From Thermoguttaceae bacterium (lineage in GTDB: Bacteria; Planctomycetota; Planctomycetia; Pirellulales; Thermoguttaceae): a DNA stretch of 64,000 nt. A model generated the notes under the pieces. It had not been told where the DNA came from. It saw only the letters and a program-made list of their open reading frames with translations, and searched no databases. The position numbers were made by a program, and so were the translations under genes. Numbering within the stretch: the first letter of the stretch is position 1; every line of letters starts with the position of its first letter. The stretch is from positions 1 through 64,000 of the forward strand of contig JAGBDN010000003.1 of the NCBI GenBank assembly GCA_017937485.1, written 5' to 3'. Positions 15,312 through 27,317 of the stretch are shown here, in pieces.

Positions 15312-18083
15312 CTAACTTTCCCATTTTTCGCGCCGTCCGCCGACTTTTCGAACGACGAGCGCGCCCAAACCGAGAACGACGCAAGCGAGCGCGAACGTTT
15401 CCGCGAGGTCGCGATCGCCGAGAAGCGTCCTTTTCCCGAGCCGTTCGCAGTCGACCGGCAAGACCTCCGCCGCGACGACCTCCGTTCCGCCCCGAGCGCC
15501 GCGACTCCGAACCCGCCCCGCTTGGTCGATATGCGCCGAAAAACCGCCGTGCGTCGCGGCGACGACCGGTTTGCGATTCTCGACGGCGCGGAAAACTTGC
15601 GTCGCGAGGTGCCCGTCCGTCTGCGAACCGTTGCGGAACCAACCGTCGTTCGAGAGGCAAACCAAAACGTCCGGCTCCGCGCCCGCCGCCGTCAGTTCTC
15701 GAACTTGCTCTTTGACGTAATGCGGAATCAAGCTTTCGAAACAAATATGCGGCGCGAAAAGGAGCGGTTCCGCTTGCGCGATTTGCCCGCTTCCCCTATC
15801 TTGCGTCTTTTCGCCATTCGCGGCGTTTTCCTTGTGTTCTTCAATCGTCCCAACCGTCCCAATTTCAACAATTTTCTCAACCTCGTTAATTTCGCCCGAT
15901 CGGTTAATCTCGCCAACTCCGCCAATTCCGCCGTTTTCCGCCGCTCGGACGCGTCGAACGACCGGAAAAACGACCGGCCCGGCGCCGCGTTCGAGCGAAA
16001 AATCGGCGCAAACCGCCTTCAACGGAAACCAATCGGGGAGCAAATCGGCGCCGGGAATGTATTCGCCGCAAATAACGAGCCGCCGCTTCCCGTAAAGCCG
16101 GAACGCCGCAAGGTTCGAGTCGTTCGGCGCGGTCGAAGCGGGCGTTTTCCAGTCGACGTATTCCCCCCAACTCGCCTCTCTTTCCGATTTTTCCGCGTTC
16201 GCCGACACTCCTAATCCGCTTAATCCCGCCAATTCCCCCGTTTCTCCCGTGTTTCCCGCGCCGTTCGCCGGAACCGCCGCGTTAAAGTCGACGTATTCCC
16301 CCCCAAGCGCCGCGACGGTCGCCGAATCGAGACGCGGCGCGAAGACGGCGGCGTTAAAAACGGTCGTTTCGTCCCCGGCGTCGACGTCGACGAGAAGCGC
16401 GGTCGTTCCCAAAATCGCCGACGCGCCGAGTCGTTCCGTCAAGCGGGCCGCATCGCGCCGCGACCGGGAAAGCGCCCGCGACTTTTCCGCCCGCGCGATT
16501 CGTTCGACTTCCGCCGTCGCGGAAACCGCCGAATTCGCCGCGTTCCCCGCGTTTCCCCTATTCTCCGAGATTTTCGAGTTCGCGCCGCCCTCCGAAACCG
16601 CCGCGTTTCTCCAATTTGCGCCGCTTTCCGAAGCCGCCGCGTTTCCCCTGTTTACCGCAACCGCCGCCGTTTTCTCGTCCCAAAAGACGTCGAAGCAACT
16701 TTCCGGCCAAACGACGACGTCAAAACCGACCGCGTCGCGCCCCGCCTCCGCCGCTAGCGCAAGATAAGTTTCCGCAACTTGCGTATTTTGCCAATCCGGA
16801 ACCGGGAAGCGATACGTCGTCCCGTCCTGCAAGAGCGCGACCCGGCAAGGAACCGCGCCCGACTCGACCGCCGAACGCTCCGCCGCGTCCAAAAATTCGA
16901 TTCGCCAAGCGCCGAAACCGACGACGGCGCCGAAAATCGCGACCGCCCCGCAAAACGGAAACGCGACGCGCTTCCATTTCGCGCCGTCAAATTTTCGCCG
17001 GTTTACGTCGCCCGCCGATTCACCGTCGTTCGCCCCAAGCGCTCCGTTCGCTTCTTTTGCCTTATTCGCCTCGTTTGCTTCGTTCGTCTTGTTTGTCTTA
17101 TTCGCGTCGTTTATTTTACTTGCGCAATTTCGCGCAACCGCCGCCGCGAACGCCGTTCCGAAGAGCGTTCCGATCGCGACGATCGCCGCGCCGACGCCGT
17201 ATTCGCCGAACGGTTCGGCAATTTGAATAAATTGGGGAAAGTCGTAAAGGGAATGCGAGAGCCCCGCGAACGAAAAACCGCCGAGCCCGCGGTTGCGCAA
17301 CCATTCGACCGCCGTCCAAGCGACCGGCGCCGCCAACCAAAGCGGGAGTCCGAACCGTTTTAACGTTTGCGCCCTTTGCGTTTTTTGCGTTTCTTGCGCA
17401 ATTTCGCCCAATTGCGTCGTTTGCGCGCCTTGCGTCGTCCGCCGAACTTTTAGCGTTAAAACCGGCGCCGCTTTCCCGACGGTCTCGTTTTCGCCGTTTC
17501 GCTCCGCCGAGACCGCTTGCGCCGTTTGCGTTATTTGCGCCGACTCGTCAACCTCCTCAACTTCGCCGCTCGTCTTACCTTCCCTATTTCTCCTATTTTC
17601 CTCCGTTAAGAGGTTTCGCGCCCCTTTTTCCCCGGTCAACGCTCGAGTTATCGCGACGAAAAGCGGAAAATAAATCGCCAAATACGCCGACGCGGCCAAC
17701 CAACCGAGCGTCGTCGCCGGATGCGGGTAAGAAATCCAAACGACCGTCGCCGCCCAAAAGCAAAACGCCGCCGTCCAATATTGCCGGTATTCGCCGCCGA
17801 AAAAGACGCGTCCGAGAAACCGCGCCAAGCGCCGCGTTCGCCGAAACGGTCGTTTTTTCCCCGTCTCGCTATTTTTCGCATCTTGCGCAACCCCTGCGTT
17901 TTTACCGCTCCGCTTAACGAAAGCGCAAAAATCGGGATTGAAAACGGTCGCGGCCCAAACGGCGGGAACGAGAAAAACCGCCCAACCGATCCAAGAAGGC
18001 GGCAAAGAAACCCAATAAAGAAAAAACGACAAAGACGCGGCGACGAACGGCGCTCGACGCCCGACGCAAAATTTCGACGACAT
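15312..18083 (-). CDS. lnt: Apolipoprotein N-acyltransferase with five low-complexity inserts
   Basis: 923 residues against the usual 500-550. The N-terminal part has the expected hydrophobic helices (for example residues 12-50, 103-150, 245-310 and 372-392) and the C-terminal part is a nitrilase-fold domain. All three catalytic residues are recognisable: E461 (VVWPES), K666 (YGKRRLV) and C781 (HICFES). Lnt transfers an acyl chain from phospholipid to the N-terminal cysteine of lipoproteins in the inner membrane. The extra length is in five low-complexity inserts, about residues 157-240, 322-370, 476-528, 605-638 and 714-772, rich in Asn, Glu, Gly, Thr and Ala and encoded by short near-repeats. 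They interrupt loops and spare the core motifs, so activity is plausible. GAGGAAA precedes the ATG; the Hcp-like gene is 168 bases upstream. Confidence 0.88.
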   Translation of the reverse strand: MSSKFCVGRRAPFVAASLSFFLYWVSLPPSWIGWAVFLVPAVWAATVFNPDFCAFVKRSGKNAGVAQDAKNSETGKKRPFRRTRRLARFLGRVFFGGEYRQYWTAAFCFWAATVVWISYPHPATTLGWLAASAYLAIYFPLFVAITRALTGEKGARNLLTEENRRNREGKTSGEVEEVDESAQITQTAQAVSAERNGENETVGKAAPVLTLKVRRTTQGAQTTQLGEIAQETQKTQRAQTLKRFGLPLWLAAPVAWTAVEWLRNRGLGGFSFAGLSHSLYDFPQFIQIAEPFGEYGVGAAIVAIGTLFGTAFAAAVARNCASKINDANKTNKTNEANEANKAKEANGALGANDGESAGDVNRRKFDGAKWKRVAFPFCGAVAIFGAVVGFGAWRIEFLDAAERSAVESGAVPCRVALLQDGTTYRFPVPDWQNTQVAETYLALAAEAGRDAVGFDVVVWPESCFDVFWDEKTAAVAVNRGNAAASESGANWRNAAVSEGGANSKISENRGNAGNAANSAVSATAEVERIARAEKSRALSRSRRDAARLTERLGASAILGTTALLVDVDAGDETTVFNAAVFAPRLDSATVAALGGEYVDFNAAVPANGAGNTGETGELAGLSGLGVSANAEKSEREASWGEYVDWKTPASTAPNDSNLAAFRLYGKRRLVICGEYIPGADLLPDWFPLKAVCADFSLERGAGPVVFPVVRRVRAAENGGIGGVGEINRSGEINEVEKIVEIGTVGTIEEHKENAANGEKTQDRGSGQIAQAEPLLFAPHICFESLIPHYVKEQVRELTAAGAEPDVLVCLSNDGWFRNGSQTDGHLATQVFRAVENRKPVVAATHGGFSAHIDQAGRVRSRGARGGTEVVAAEVLPVDCERLGKRTLLGDRDLAETFALACVVLGLGALVVRKVGGRREKWES
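16500..16680. repeat. Degenerate short repeats inside lnt (insert 3)
   Basis: Variants of GCCGCGTTTCCCC recur every 15-35 bases, interspersed with TTCCGAAGCC-like units, and encode the SENRGNAGNAANS and AAASESGAN stretches of Lnt. Confidence 0.55.
17041..17112. repeat. Degenerate short repeats inside lnt (insert 2)
   Basis: Variants of TTCGTTTG/TTCGTCTTG follow each other every 6-9 bases and encode the NDANKTNKTNEANEANKAKE run. They look like replication-slippage products. Confidence 0.6.
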
Positions 18084-18251
18084 TCAAATTTCCTCGAAAG
18101 CAAAGATTAACGGCGCCGGTTTCAAAAAGACGCTCCGCCCGCCGGGGCGAACGACCGTTTCCCGCCCGTTTCATTCTCTTTCCGACGCGACGCAAAGCGG
18201 AGTCGGCGCAAAAACCGGCTCCGCGTCGCGTCAAAATCGGCAAAGTCGACG

Positions 18252-20153
18252 CTAATTCAACGCCGCGTCGACGTCGGCGGTCGGTTCGTCGGCGACGCGA
18301 ACGCCGAACCGCTCGGCAAAGAGCGCGACCGTCTCCGGTTTCCAAGCGGCGGGCGCGGTCGGGCCGACGAAAACGCGTCGATACCCCAGCCCCAACGCCG
18401 CCAAAAACGCCGCCGTCGACGTTTCGTCAAAACAACTGAAGAAGAACGCGACCGGCGAAACGTCGGGCTCGCGGTCGAGTTCGGCGCCCAGTCTTTCGGC
18501 GAAACGGAAAACGGCCGCCGCGTCGCAAACGCGCCCCAAGTCGAGCGTTTTCGGCGTTCCGAACGCGGTCGGCGGCGCCGGTTTGCGGTTGAAACGGCAT
18601 TTCGCGTCCCCGAACGAAACGACCGCCGAATCCGCCGGAATCGCGTCGAAAAGGTTTGCGAAATAATCGCTCCCGCCGTCCGGCGCGTCCTCGCCGCCGA
18701 CGACGAACACGCGCTTCGTTCGGTCTTGCCGGAACGCTCGCGCCAACTTGTCGATCATTCCGTCGAGTCCGTCGCCGCCGAAACCGACCGCGATCTTTTC
18801 GACCGCTCCCTTGCCCCGCGACTCGGCGAAACCGGGCGAGTCGACCGCCGCTCGAATCAGCTCCGCGAAATCGAGTTTGCCGGAAGCGTCGCGCTCCAAC
18901 GCGGCGACGCCGTCCAACCGGGTCGCGCCGGCGGTAAAGATGTAATCGCGGTACGATTCGTCCGGCGTTTCAAGGGGCGTCGACGCGGCGAGAATCGCGC
19001 CCGGAAACGCGCCGAATTCCCGACGTTGGTCGAGCCAAGACCCGCCGTAATGCCCGGCCAAGCGCTTGAATTTTTTGAACGCCGGGAACGAGTGCGCCGC
19101 GATCGCCTCGCCGCGCGTCCAAACGTTCAAATCGCGAATCTCGGCCCGTTCGAGCAACTCGAGCAAAACGTCGAAATCGTCGCCGCTAAAGAGGACGCAT
19201 TTCCCGCCCGCCGCCGACGCGCGAACGACCGTCGGAACCGGCGTTCCATACTCCAGAAACGTCCCGACCTCGACCAGCTCCAACGCCGACGCCGCCAAAC
19301 GCCCGGTCTTCTCGACCGCGTCCGTCAACGCGTCGACGTCGGTCGACTCCGGCGCCAACGTCGCGAGCGTTTCGACGACGCCGTCGACGACCGCGCGCCG
19401 CGTCGTTCGCCAACGCTCGACTTCGGCGTCGATTCGCTCCGCTTCGGCGAGCAGAGCCGCCTTCGCTTCCTTTTCTTTTGCGTCGCGAGCCCGCGTTTCC
19501 TTCGCTCGAGCGCGAATCCCTTGCGCCTCGAACTCGCGACGCGAAATCGTTCGAGCGCCCAACTTCGTCGCGCGCCCCGTCAATGTCGCGACGCCCTTCA
19601 AACCGTCGACGATCGTTTCTTGCAAGCCGAACGGAATCGCGCCGAGTCGTTCGAGTCGCGCCGCCGCGTCGTATTCCTCGCCTTGCGCCGCCAGCGCTTC
19701 GACCGTCGCGTCGTCGGGCGCGGGCGCGGCGTTTTCTTGTTCGCGAAATTGTTTTTCCAAATCTTCTTGATATTCGGGCTCTTTTTCATTGCCCAAATAT
19801 TCGGCCAGCTGGAAGACGAGGTCGGCTTTCAAAATCAGCCGCGTCAACTCGCGAGCGTCCGCGCTCGACGAACGCGACGCCGCCCCCAACGCCTCGAACA
19901 AAAACTCCTCGACCGGAACGCTGCGGTTCCCCCAAGCGAGCGCTTTCGCCGCCTCGGACGCGATATGTTTGCACCAAGCGAGCAACTGATTCCGAAGACG
20001 GAGCGTTTTCGGTTCCTCGGCGGCGCGCGCTTCGGACGTTCGTTCGTTTCGACTTTCAAACATTTCGTTCACCGTTCTTTCTACGTTCCTAAAATAAGGG
20101 AGAGCGGGAACGGACGACGCCGTTTTTTCCGCCGCGTCGGCCGACTCGACCAA
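18252..20153 (-). CDS. Hybrid-cluster-protein (Hcp/hydroxylamine reductase) homologue lacking metal ligands
   Basis: 633 residues if the TTG at 20153 is used; no ribosome site is evident there and ATG 20063 (603 residues) is an alternative. The C-terminal two thirds align by eye with Hcp: DLNVWTRGEAIAAH (Hcp YTHGEMLPAH), GGSWLDQRREFGAFPGAIL, SYRDYIFTAG, KRVFVVGG, AKCRFNR, and ALGLGYRRVFVGPTAPA (Hcp LGVKNIHLGPTLPA). Yet the hybrid-cluster ligands are replaced: His by D325, the four cysteines by P393, E488, D516 and V542 (a cysteine sits next door at 543), and the second glutamate by D576. Only E349 remains. The N-terminal cysteine cluster is also absent. Residues 200-250 look like a charged coiled coil. 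It should not carry out hydroxylamine or NO reduction; its role is unknown. It has its own promoter and is divergent from nifJ. Confidence 0.75.
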   Translation of the reverse strand: MVESADAAEKTASSVPALPYFRNVERTVNEMFESRNERTSEARAAEEPKTLRLRNQLLAWCKHIASEAAKALAWGNRSVPVEEFLFEALGAASRSSSADARELTRLILKADLVFQLAEYLGNEKEPEYQEDLEKQFREQENAAPAPDDATVEALAAQGEEYDAAARLERLGAIPFGLQETIVDGLKGVATLTGRATKLGARTISRREFEAQGIRARAKETRARDAKEKEAKAALLAEAERIDAEVERWRTTRRAVVDGVVETLATLAPESTDVDALTDAVEKTGRLAASALELVEVGTFLEYGTPVPTVVRASAAGGKCVLFSGDDFDVLLELLERAEIRDLNVWTRGEAIAAHSFPAFKKFKRLAGHYGGSWLDQRREFGAFPGAILAASTPLETPDESYRDYIFTAGATRLDGVAALERDASGKLDFAELIRAAVDSPGFAESRGKGAVEKIAVGFGGDGLDGMIDKLARAFRQDRTKRVFVVGGEDAPDGGSDYFANLFDAIPADSAVVSFGDAKCRFNRKPAPPTAFGTPKTLDLGRVCDAAAVFRFAERLGAELDREPDVSPVAFFFSCFDETSTAAFLAALGLGYRRVFVGPTAPAAWKPETVALFAERFGVRVADEPTADVDAALN

Positions 20154-20293
20154 GTAAAACGCAAAGACGGTCGAGCGAACGCGCCGCCCGTCGCGACCGC
20201 TTCGCCCTACCGTCCTTAAAATCGTTCGACTCGTTCCCTAACTCGTTAATTCACATTTTACCTAAATTGACGTCTCAAAATATCTTTTCCTTT

Positions 20294-20322
20294 ATTATAA
20301 GGCCTCCGACGCCAAAAAGCAA
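20294..20322 (-). promoter_or_regulatory. Consensus sigma-70-like promoter for the Hcp-like gene
   Basis: TTGCTT, a 17-base spacer and a perfect TATAAT on the minus strand, giving a leader of about 130 bases. Confidence 0.7.
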
Positions 20323-20656
20323 CACGTTTTAAAATTTTCTCAAAATTTTCTTCGCAAAAAAATATTTTTTTGCGCTCCGACGTCCCGCGACGCGTCGAGC
20401 GACGCCGCGCGAATTTCTCCGCCCCTTCCGACTTTCCTCCTTCGTCGCCAACGGCGCGACGCCGCCTCCCCCCCAAGAAAAAGAACGTTTTTTACGCAAC
20501 GAAACCGCCGCAAAATAGGCAAGCCTAACTTTTTTTAAACGCGCCGTTTTACGCTTTGGACGACGTTAAACTAGGCGCTCTGCGCAAAGCGCGCGGCTTG
20601 CGTCGGTTCCTCGCGCGGCAAGTCGGCGGAAATAAAAAAGTAACGCCGCCCCCCGC

Positions 20657-20685
20657 TTGCCAAAAGTCGAAACTGGAGGTAGAAT
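20657..20685 (+). promoter_or_regulatory. Sigma-70-like promoter for nifJ
   Basis: TTGCCA, a 17-base spacer and TAGAAT, about 150 bases ahead of the nifJ start codon. Confidence 0.6.
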
Positions 20686-20841
20686 GAGGGCAAAAAATAT
20701 AGGACGGGTACGCCCGCCCCGCGCGGCGTCGAATCGCGACGTTTTTGGACGACTTTTGCCTCTCGGCGAAACGACGCGACGCGCTTCCTTGCGACGCCCC
20801 ATTAGAGGCGCCCCGAACGAATATTTTACTAGGAGACTTAA

Positions 20842-24372
<3,531 letters not shown>

Positions 24373-24449
24373 TAACGGTTTAAATCGTTAACCGACGCAA
24401 AGCGCGCGAGTCGAAACGCCGATTCGCGCGACGCGTCGACGCAAGAAAC

Positions 24450-24492
24450 AAAAAACGACGGAAGAGGCGAACGCTTTTTCCGTCGTTTTTTA
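24450..24492 (+). terminator. Terminator of nifJ
   Basis: AAAACGACGGAA pairs with TTCCGTCGTTTT around a 14-base loop and is followed by T-rich sequence. It lies 78 bases after the nifJ stop codon; the A-run on the other side lets it also serve azlD on the minus strand. Confidence 0.75.
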
Positions 24493-24566
24493 TTGTCTAA
24501 ATATTTTATCGCTTGAAAGACGCGTCCCGTCGTCGTTTTCCTTTTCGGCGAAGGCGTTCTAAACGC

Positions 24567-24899
24567 TCAAACGAAAACGCGTTGCAGAAGCGCCATATAC
24601 AAAAGCGTTCCGCCGCCGACGCTTAGGAGCATATTTCCCCTCCAAGCGTGCAGGATCGCGACGGCGACTCCGGCGATCAGCTCCGGAAGCGCGAACGGAT
24701 ACCGAAGCGGCGTCGCGTTTCTAAAGCAATAAACGACAAGCATTGCGATAATCGCCGGCGGCAGCGCGACGCCGAGATACGAAACGACTTCCGGCGTCTT
24801 CCGTTTTCCGCCGAAAACGAGAAACGGAAAAAAGCGGAGCCCCGCCGTTACCGCCGCGACGACCGCGACGATCGCGACCGAATGCGAAAAATCGATCAT
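24567..24899 (-). CDS. azlD: Branched-chain amino acid exporter small subunit, AzlD family
   Basis: 110 residues with four hydrophobic segments and the AzlD pattern: AVTAGLRFFPFLVF near the N-terminus, VSYLGVALPPAIIAMLVVY, and a C-terminal LLSVGGGTLLYMALLQ. AzlD pairs with AzlC to form an inner-membrane exporter of leucine, isoleucine, valine or analogues. Its ATG overlaps the azlC stop codon by four bases (ATGA), so the two are translationally coupled. Length and hydropathy are ordinary for the family. Confidence 0.88.
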   Translation of the reverse strand: MIDFSHSVAIVAVVAAVTAGLRFFPFLVFGGKRKTPEVVSYLGVALPPAIIAMLVVYCFRNATPLRYPFALPELIAGVAVAILHAWRGNMLLSVGGGTLLYMALLQRVFV

Positions 24900-25669
24900 C
24901 GTTCCCCCTCCTTTTCCGACGCCGCGTCCGTCGAAGCGCGCGTTTCTTCCGTTGACGCAACCTCTTGCGCCGCCGTCGTTTCCGTTTCTTTCTTCGTTTC
25001 AAAAAAGCGTCGTCCGCCGATCAAAACCGCGCAAATCCCGAGCGTCGCCGGAATGAGAAAATTGTCCGGTCCGAACGCGAACAGCGCCAAAATCGAAACC
25101 GCGACGCCGACCGACGCCGGTCGATGACGCCGCGTTCCCTTCCATTGCTCGACGAAAACCGCGACGAAAAGCGCCGTCATCGCGAAATCGACGCCCCGCG
25201 AATCGAACTCGACGAGCGTTCCGACGAGCGCGCCGACGACGCAACCGACGATCCAATACGAATGGTCGAAAAGCGTCAGCCAAAAAGCGAAGCGCGGGAA
25301 ATCGGTTCCGTCCGGAGCCTTGCCGTCGCAGGTGAGCGAGTACGTTTCGTCGGTCATTCCGAAGACGATGTAAGGCTTGTATTTACCGGCGTTTCGGTAT
25401 TTTTCGATCATCGTAACGCCGTAAAAAATATGCCGCGCGTTGACCATAAAGGTCGCGATCGCCGTCGCGGCTAACGTCGCCTGATTCGCGAGCAAATCGA
25501 CGGCGAGATACTGCATCGCTCCGGCGTAAATCGTTACGCTCATCGCCAGCGCCCAAATCGGCCCGTATCCGGCCTGCGCGAGCAAAACGCCGAACCCGAA
25601 CCCGAGCGCGAGATACCCCGCCATCACCGGCAAAGATTTCACAAACGCCGCTCGAACCGTTTTTTTCAT
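24896..25669 (-). CDS. azlC: Branched-chain amino acid exporter large subunit, AzlC family
   Basis: 257 residues from the ATG at 25669, chosen because the family motif starts right there (RAAFVKSLPVMAGYLALGFGFG) and AAGG lies upstream; the frame is open for another 41 codons with no homology. Family motifs seen are GYGPIWALAMSVTIYAGAMQ, ATFMVNARHIFYG, and GMTDETYSL. About seven membrane segments reach to residue 225; the last 30 residues form a hydrophilic Glu/Thr/Ala-rich tail that family members usually lack. It acts with AzlD in the inner membrane to expel branched-chain amino acids. Two weak promoter candidates lie upstream. Confidence 0.88.
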   Translation of the reverse strand: MKKTVRAAFVKSLPVMAGYLALGFGFGVLLAQAGYGPIWALAMSVTIYAGAMQYLAVDLLANQATLAATAIATFMVNARHIFYGVTMIEKYRNAGKYKPYIVFGMTDETYSLTCDGKAPDGTDFPRFAFWLTLFDHSYWIVGCVVGALVGTLVEFDSRGVDFAMTALFVAVFVEQWKGTRRHRPASVGVAVSILALFAFGPDNFLIPATLGICAVLIGGRRFFETKKETETTAAQEVASTEETRASTDAASEKEGER

Positions 25670-25780
25670 CGTTTTCGCCTTGACTATCTCCGCCATCTTC
25701 GCTGTTTTAACGATTCCCGCCTCGACGCGACGCCGCGAACGCCCTAAAAGCGGGAATCGCGACCGTCGAGGTTTACTTTC

Positions 25781-25808
25781 ATCATACCGCAATTTTCGAT
25801 TTTTTGAA
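25781..25808 (-). promoter_or_regulatory. Possible azlCD promoter
   Basis: TTCAAA, 16-base spacer and TATGAT on the minus strand; weaker -35 than the alternative at 25918-25945. Confidence 0.35.
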
Positions 25809-25917
25809 GCCCGAAAACCCGAAATTTCCCGAAACGCCGGCTCGCGAAACCGACGTAAAAAGCGCGCCCCCGCCGTCCGACGAGAACGCGCTTCTTACTC
25901 CATCGCTTAACCGTTGT

Positions 25918-25945
25918 TATATAATATCTTACATCAATCATTCAA
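25918..25945 (-). promoter_or_regulatory. Alternative azlCD promoter
   Basis: TTGAAT, 16-base spacer and TATATA on the minus strand, overlapping the stop codon of the upstream small gene. Confidence 0.4.
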
Positions 25946-26225
25946 GATCGTAAACCGCCTCCGCCGGCAAAGCGGCCAAAACCTTGCGAAACGTCATTCC
26001 GACTTCCGTCATCGTGTCGTTAAGAAACTCTTCAAAAGAACGCCAACCGTACTCGTGTTCCGTATCGGTCTCTTCCAAACCGTCCTTTGCCTTTTCCCAA
26101 ACGTAACCGAAATAGGGCCCGGCATACTGAAAAATATAGTCTCGGAACTCGAAAACAAAATGATCCAGCAGACCTTTGCGCTCTTCATATTCCGCCAAAA
26201 TAAATTCCAACGCATTTTTACTCAT
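25938..26225 (-). CDS. Small acidic hypothetical protein
   Basis: 95 residues from the ATG at 26225; no homology recognised. It is rich in Glu, Asp, Phe and Tyr (for example EYEERKGLLDHFVFEFRDY and FGYVWEKAKDGLEETDTEHE), lacks cysteine and is predicted helical. The start overlaps the stop codon of the His-rich gene (ATGA), so the two are coupled. An acidic small protein directly after a basic one recalls immunity or antitoxin partners, but this is only an analogy. Base composition is somewhat more AT-rich than that of neighbouring housekeeping genes. Confidence 0.65.
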   Translation of the reverse strand: MSKNALEFILAEYEERKGLLDHFVFEFRDYIFQYAGPYFGYVWEKAKDGLEETDTEHEYGWRSFEEFLNDTMTEVGMTFRKVLAALPAEAVYDLE

Positions 26226-26605
26226 TTTCGCCTCCGTAAAATTTCTGCAATAACCGGACGCCAACGGCTCCATTCCGCCGACGTAAGCGCCCGCGAAACG
26301 TTGCTTCGCTCGCCGTTCGGGTATTCGTGAACGTGGAAATCGTCTTTCGATAAACCGTGACGATGGGAATGCCCGAAGTCGATATCGATCGCCGGCAAGC
26401 GTTTTTCAAAAACACGCAACTGCTTGACGACGCCGCGACTATCGACGCCGGCATAAGCGCTCGACGTATTGGCGCGTTGCGGTAAACTTTGTTGCGATTT
26501 TGTCGGATCGCGTAAAATCTTCACGTCTTCGATTTGCCCGATCTCTTGATATTTAAGCGGTTCGCTAAACCCGCCTTGCGGTAAAAACGCGCCTCTACTC
26601 CCCAT
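26222..26605 (-). CDS. Phage-associated-type protein with HxHRHG/HVHE motifs
   Basis: 127 residues from the ATG at 26605, which has GAGGGGG upstream. The N-terminus MGSRGAF and the C-terminal block KQLRVF...IDIDFGHSHRHG...HVHEYPNG recall a family of small phage proteins with a GGRG start and an H-rich end, often encoded near head or portal genes; similar H-rich ends also occur in polymorphic toxins. I recognise the pattern but cannot assign a function. The histidines could form a metal or catalytic site. The protein is basic. It overlaps the DUF4417 gene by 11 bases and the small acidic gene by four. Confidence 0.65.
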   Translation of the reverse strand: MGSRGAFLPQGGFSEPLKYQEIGQIEDVKILRDPTKSQQSLPQRANTSSAYAGVDSRGVVKQLRVFEKRLPAIDIDFGHSHRHGLSKDDFHVHEYPNGERSNVSRALTSAEWSRWRPVIAEILRRRK

Positions 26606-27203
26606 CGCGGCCCCCTCTCTTCCCTTTTTTTGCCTTGCGACGTTCGTCGGCCCAGCGGTAATGAGTGTTCGCATACTGAACGACCCGCGCCGAGCCGAAG
26701 TCGCATTCCTTCGGTCGCGAGCCGTAAAGAAGAACCGTCGACGGCGCCAAGCGTTCCATCGCCGCGTCGAAACCTTCGAGAAAAACCTTGCGCGACAAGG
26801 GATTGCGCATTACGCCGACCGTCGAAATCGAGACGACCGAACCGACCGGCAAACCGTCGAAGCAGTAATCGAACGAAGCGCGCTCCGCCCATTGCAACGT
26901 CGGAACGACCGTCGCCCCCGCCGCTTGCAAAAGCGCTCCAATCTGTCGCGAACGCCAAACGTTGTTTATCTTCGGCGGATACGGCATATCGAGATAGAGC
27001 GAAAAATCGGGCGTCAACACGCAGGCGAACCGCGCCAACCGCTCGACGTAACGCTCGAAACGGAGCCAGATTTTATCGTCGAACCGATAATCGTCGAGAT
27101 AAAAATGAACGCCGCGTTCGTAAGTCTCGCTTTTAACGGCCTTTTCGAAGTCGGTCAACTCCGGCGGCGGCGCAAAATCCGCAAGCGGCGCCAACGCGGG
27201 CAT
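26595..27203 (-). CDS. DUF4417 domain protein
   Basis: 202 residues. The DUF4417 pattern is clear: FYLDDYRFDDKIW, CVLTPDFSLYLDMPYP, NNVWRSRQIGALLQAAGATV, PTLQWAERASFDYCFDGLP, GSVVSISTVGVM and a closing LLYGSRP. Members are frequent in phages and other mobile elements and their biochemical role is not known. The last 30 residues are basic (RRKAKKGKRGGR). It is the first gene of a three-gene overlapping unit with a promoter at 27318-27345; together they look like an acquired remnant. Confidence 0.8.
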   Translation of the reverse strand: MPALAPLADFAPPPELTDFEKAVKSETYERGVHFYLDDYRFDDKIWLRFERYVERLARFACVLTPDFSLYLDMPYPPKINNVWRSRQIGALLQAAGATVVPTLQWAERASFDYCFDGLPVGSVVSISTVGVMRNPLSRKVFLEGFDAAMERLAPSTVLLYGSRPKECDFGSARVVQYANTHYRWADERRKAKKGKRGGRDGE

Positions 27204-27317
27204 ATCGTATTTTCCAACCGCCTCGCCTCACGCAATGAATTTTAATTCGTTTTTCGCGCAGTTTTCCCATTTTTCATGTTGCAAAACAGCCGCGCTTTTT
27301 CGTAAACCGATTCTTTT

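Larger units (their letters stand above)
20154..20841. other. Divergent intergenic region, 688 bases
   Basis: It separates the Hcp-like gene from nifJ and holds one good promoter for each (20294-20322 minus, 20657-20685 plus). The stretch 20330-20375 is AT-rich (AAAATTTTCTCAAAATTTTC) and could bind a regulator. No convincing reading frame or structured RNA was seen. Confidence 0.6.

Noticed and set aside
16500..17620. Repeats in lnt considered as a CRISPR array or mobile element
   Set aside because: Units are degenerate, in frame with lnt and of irregular spacing; no spacers of constant length and no cas genes.
18186..18234. GACGCGACGC/GCGTCGCGTC palindrome behind the Hcp-like gene
   Set aside because: Long imperfect loop and no T-run on the minus strand, so it was not called a terminator.
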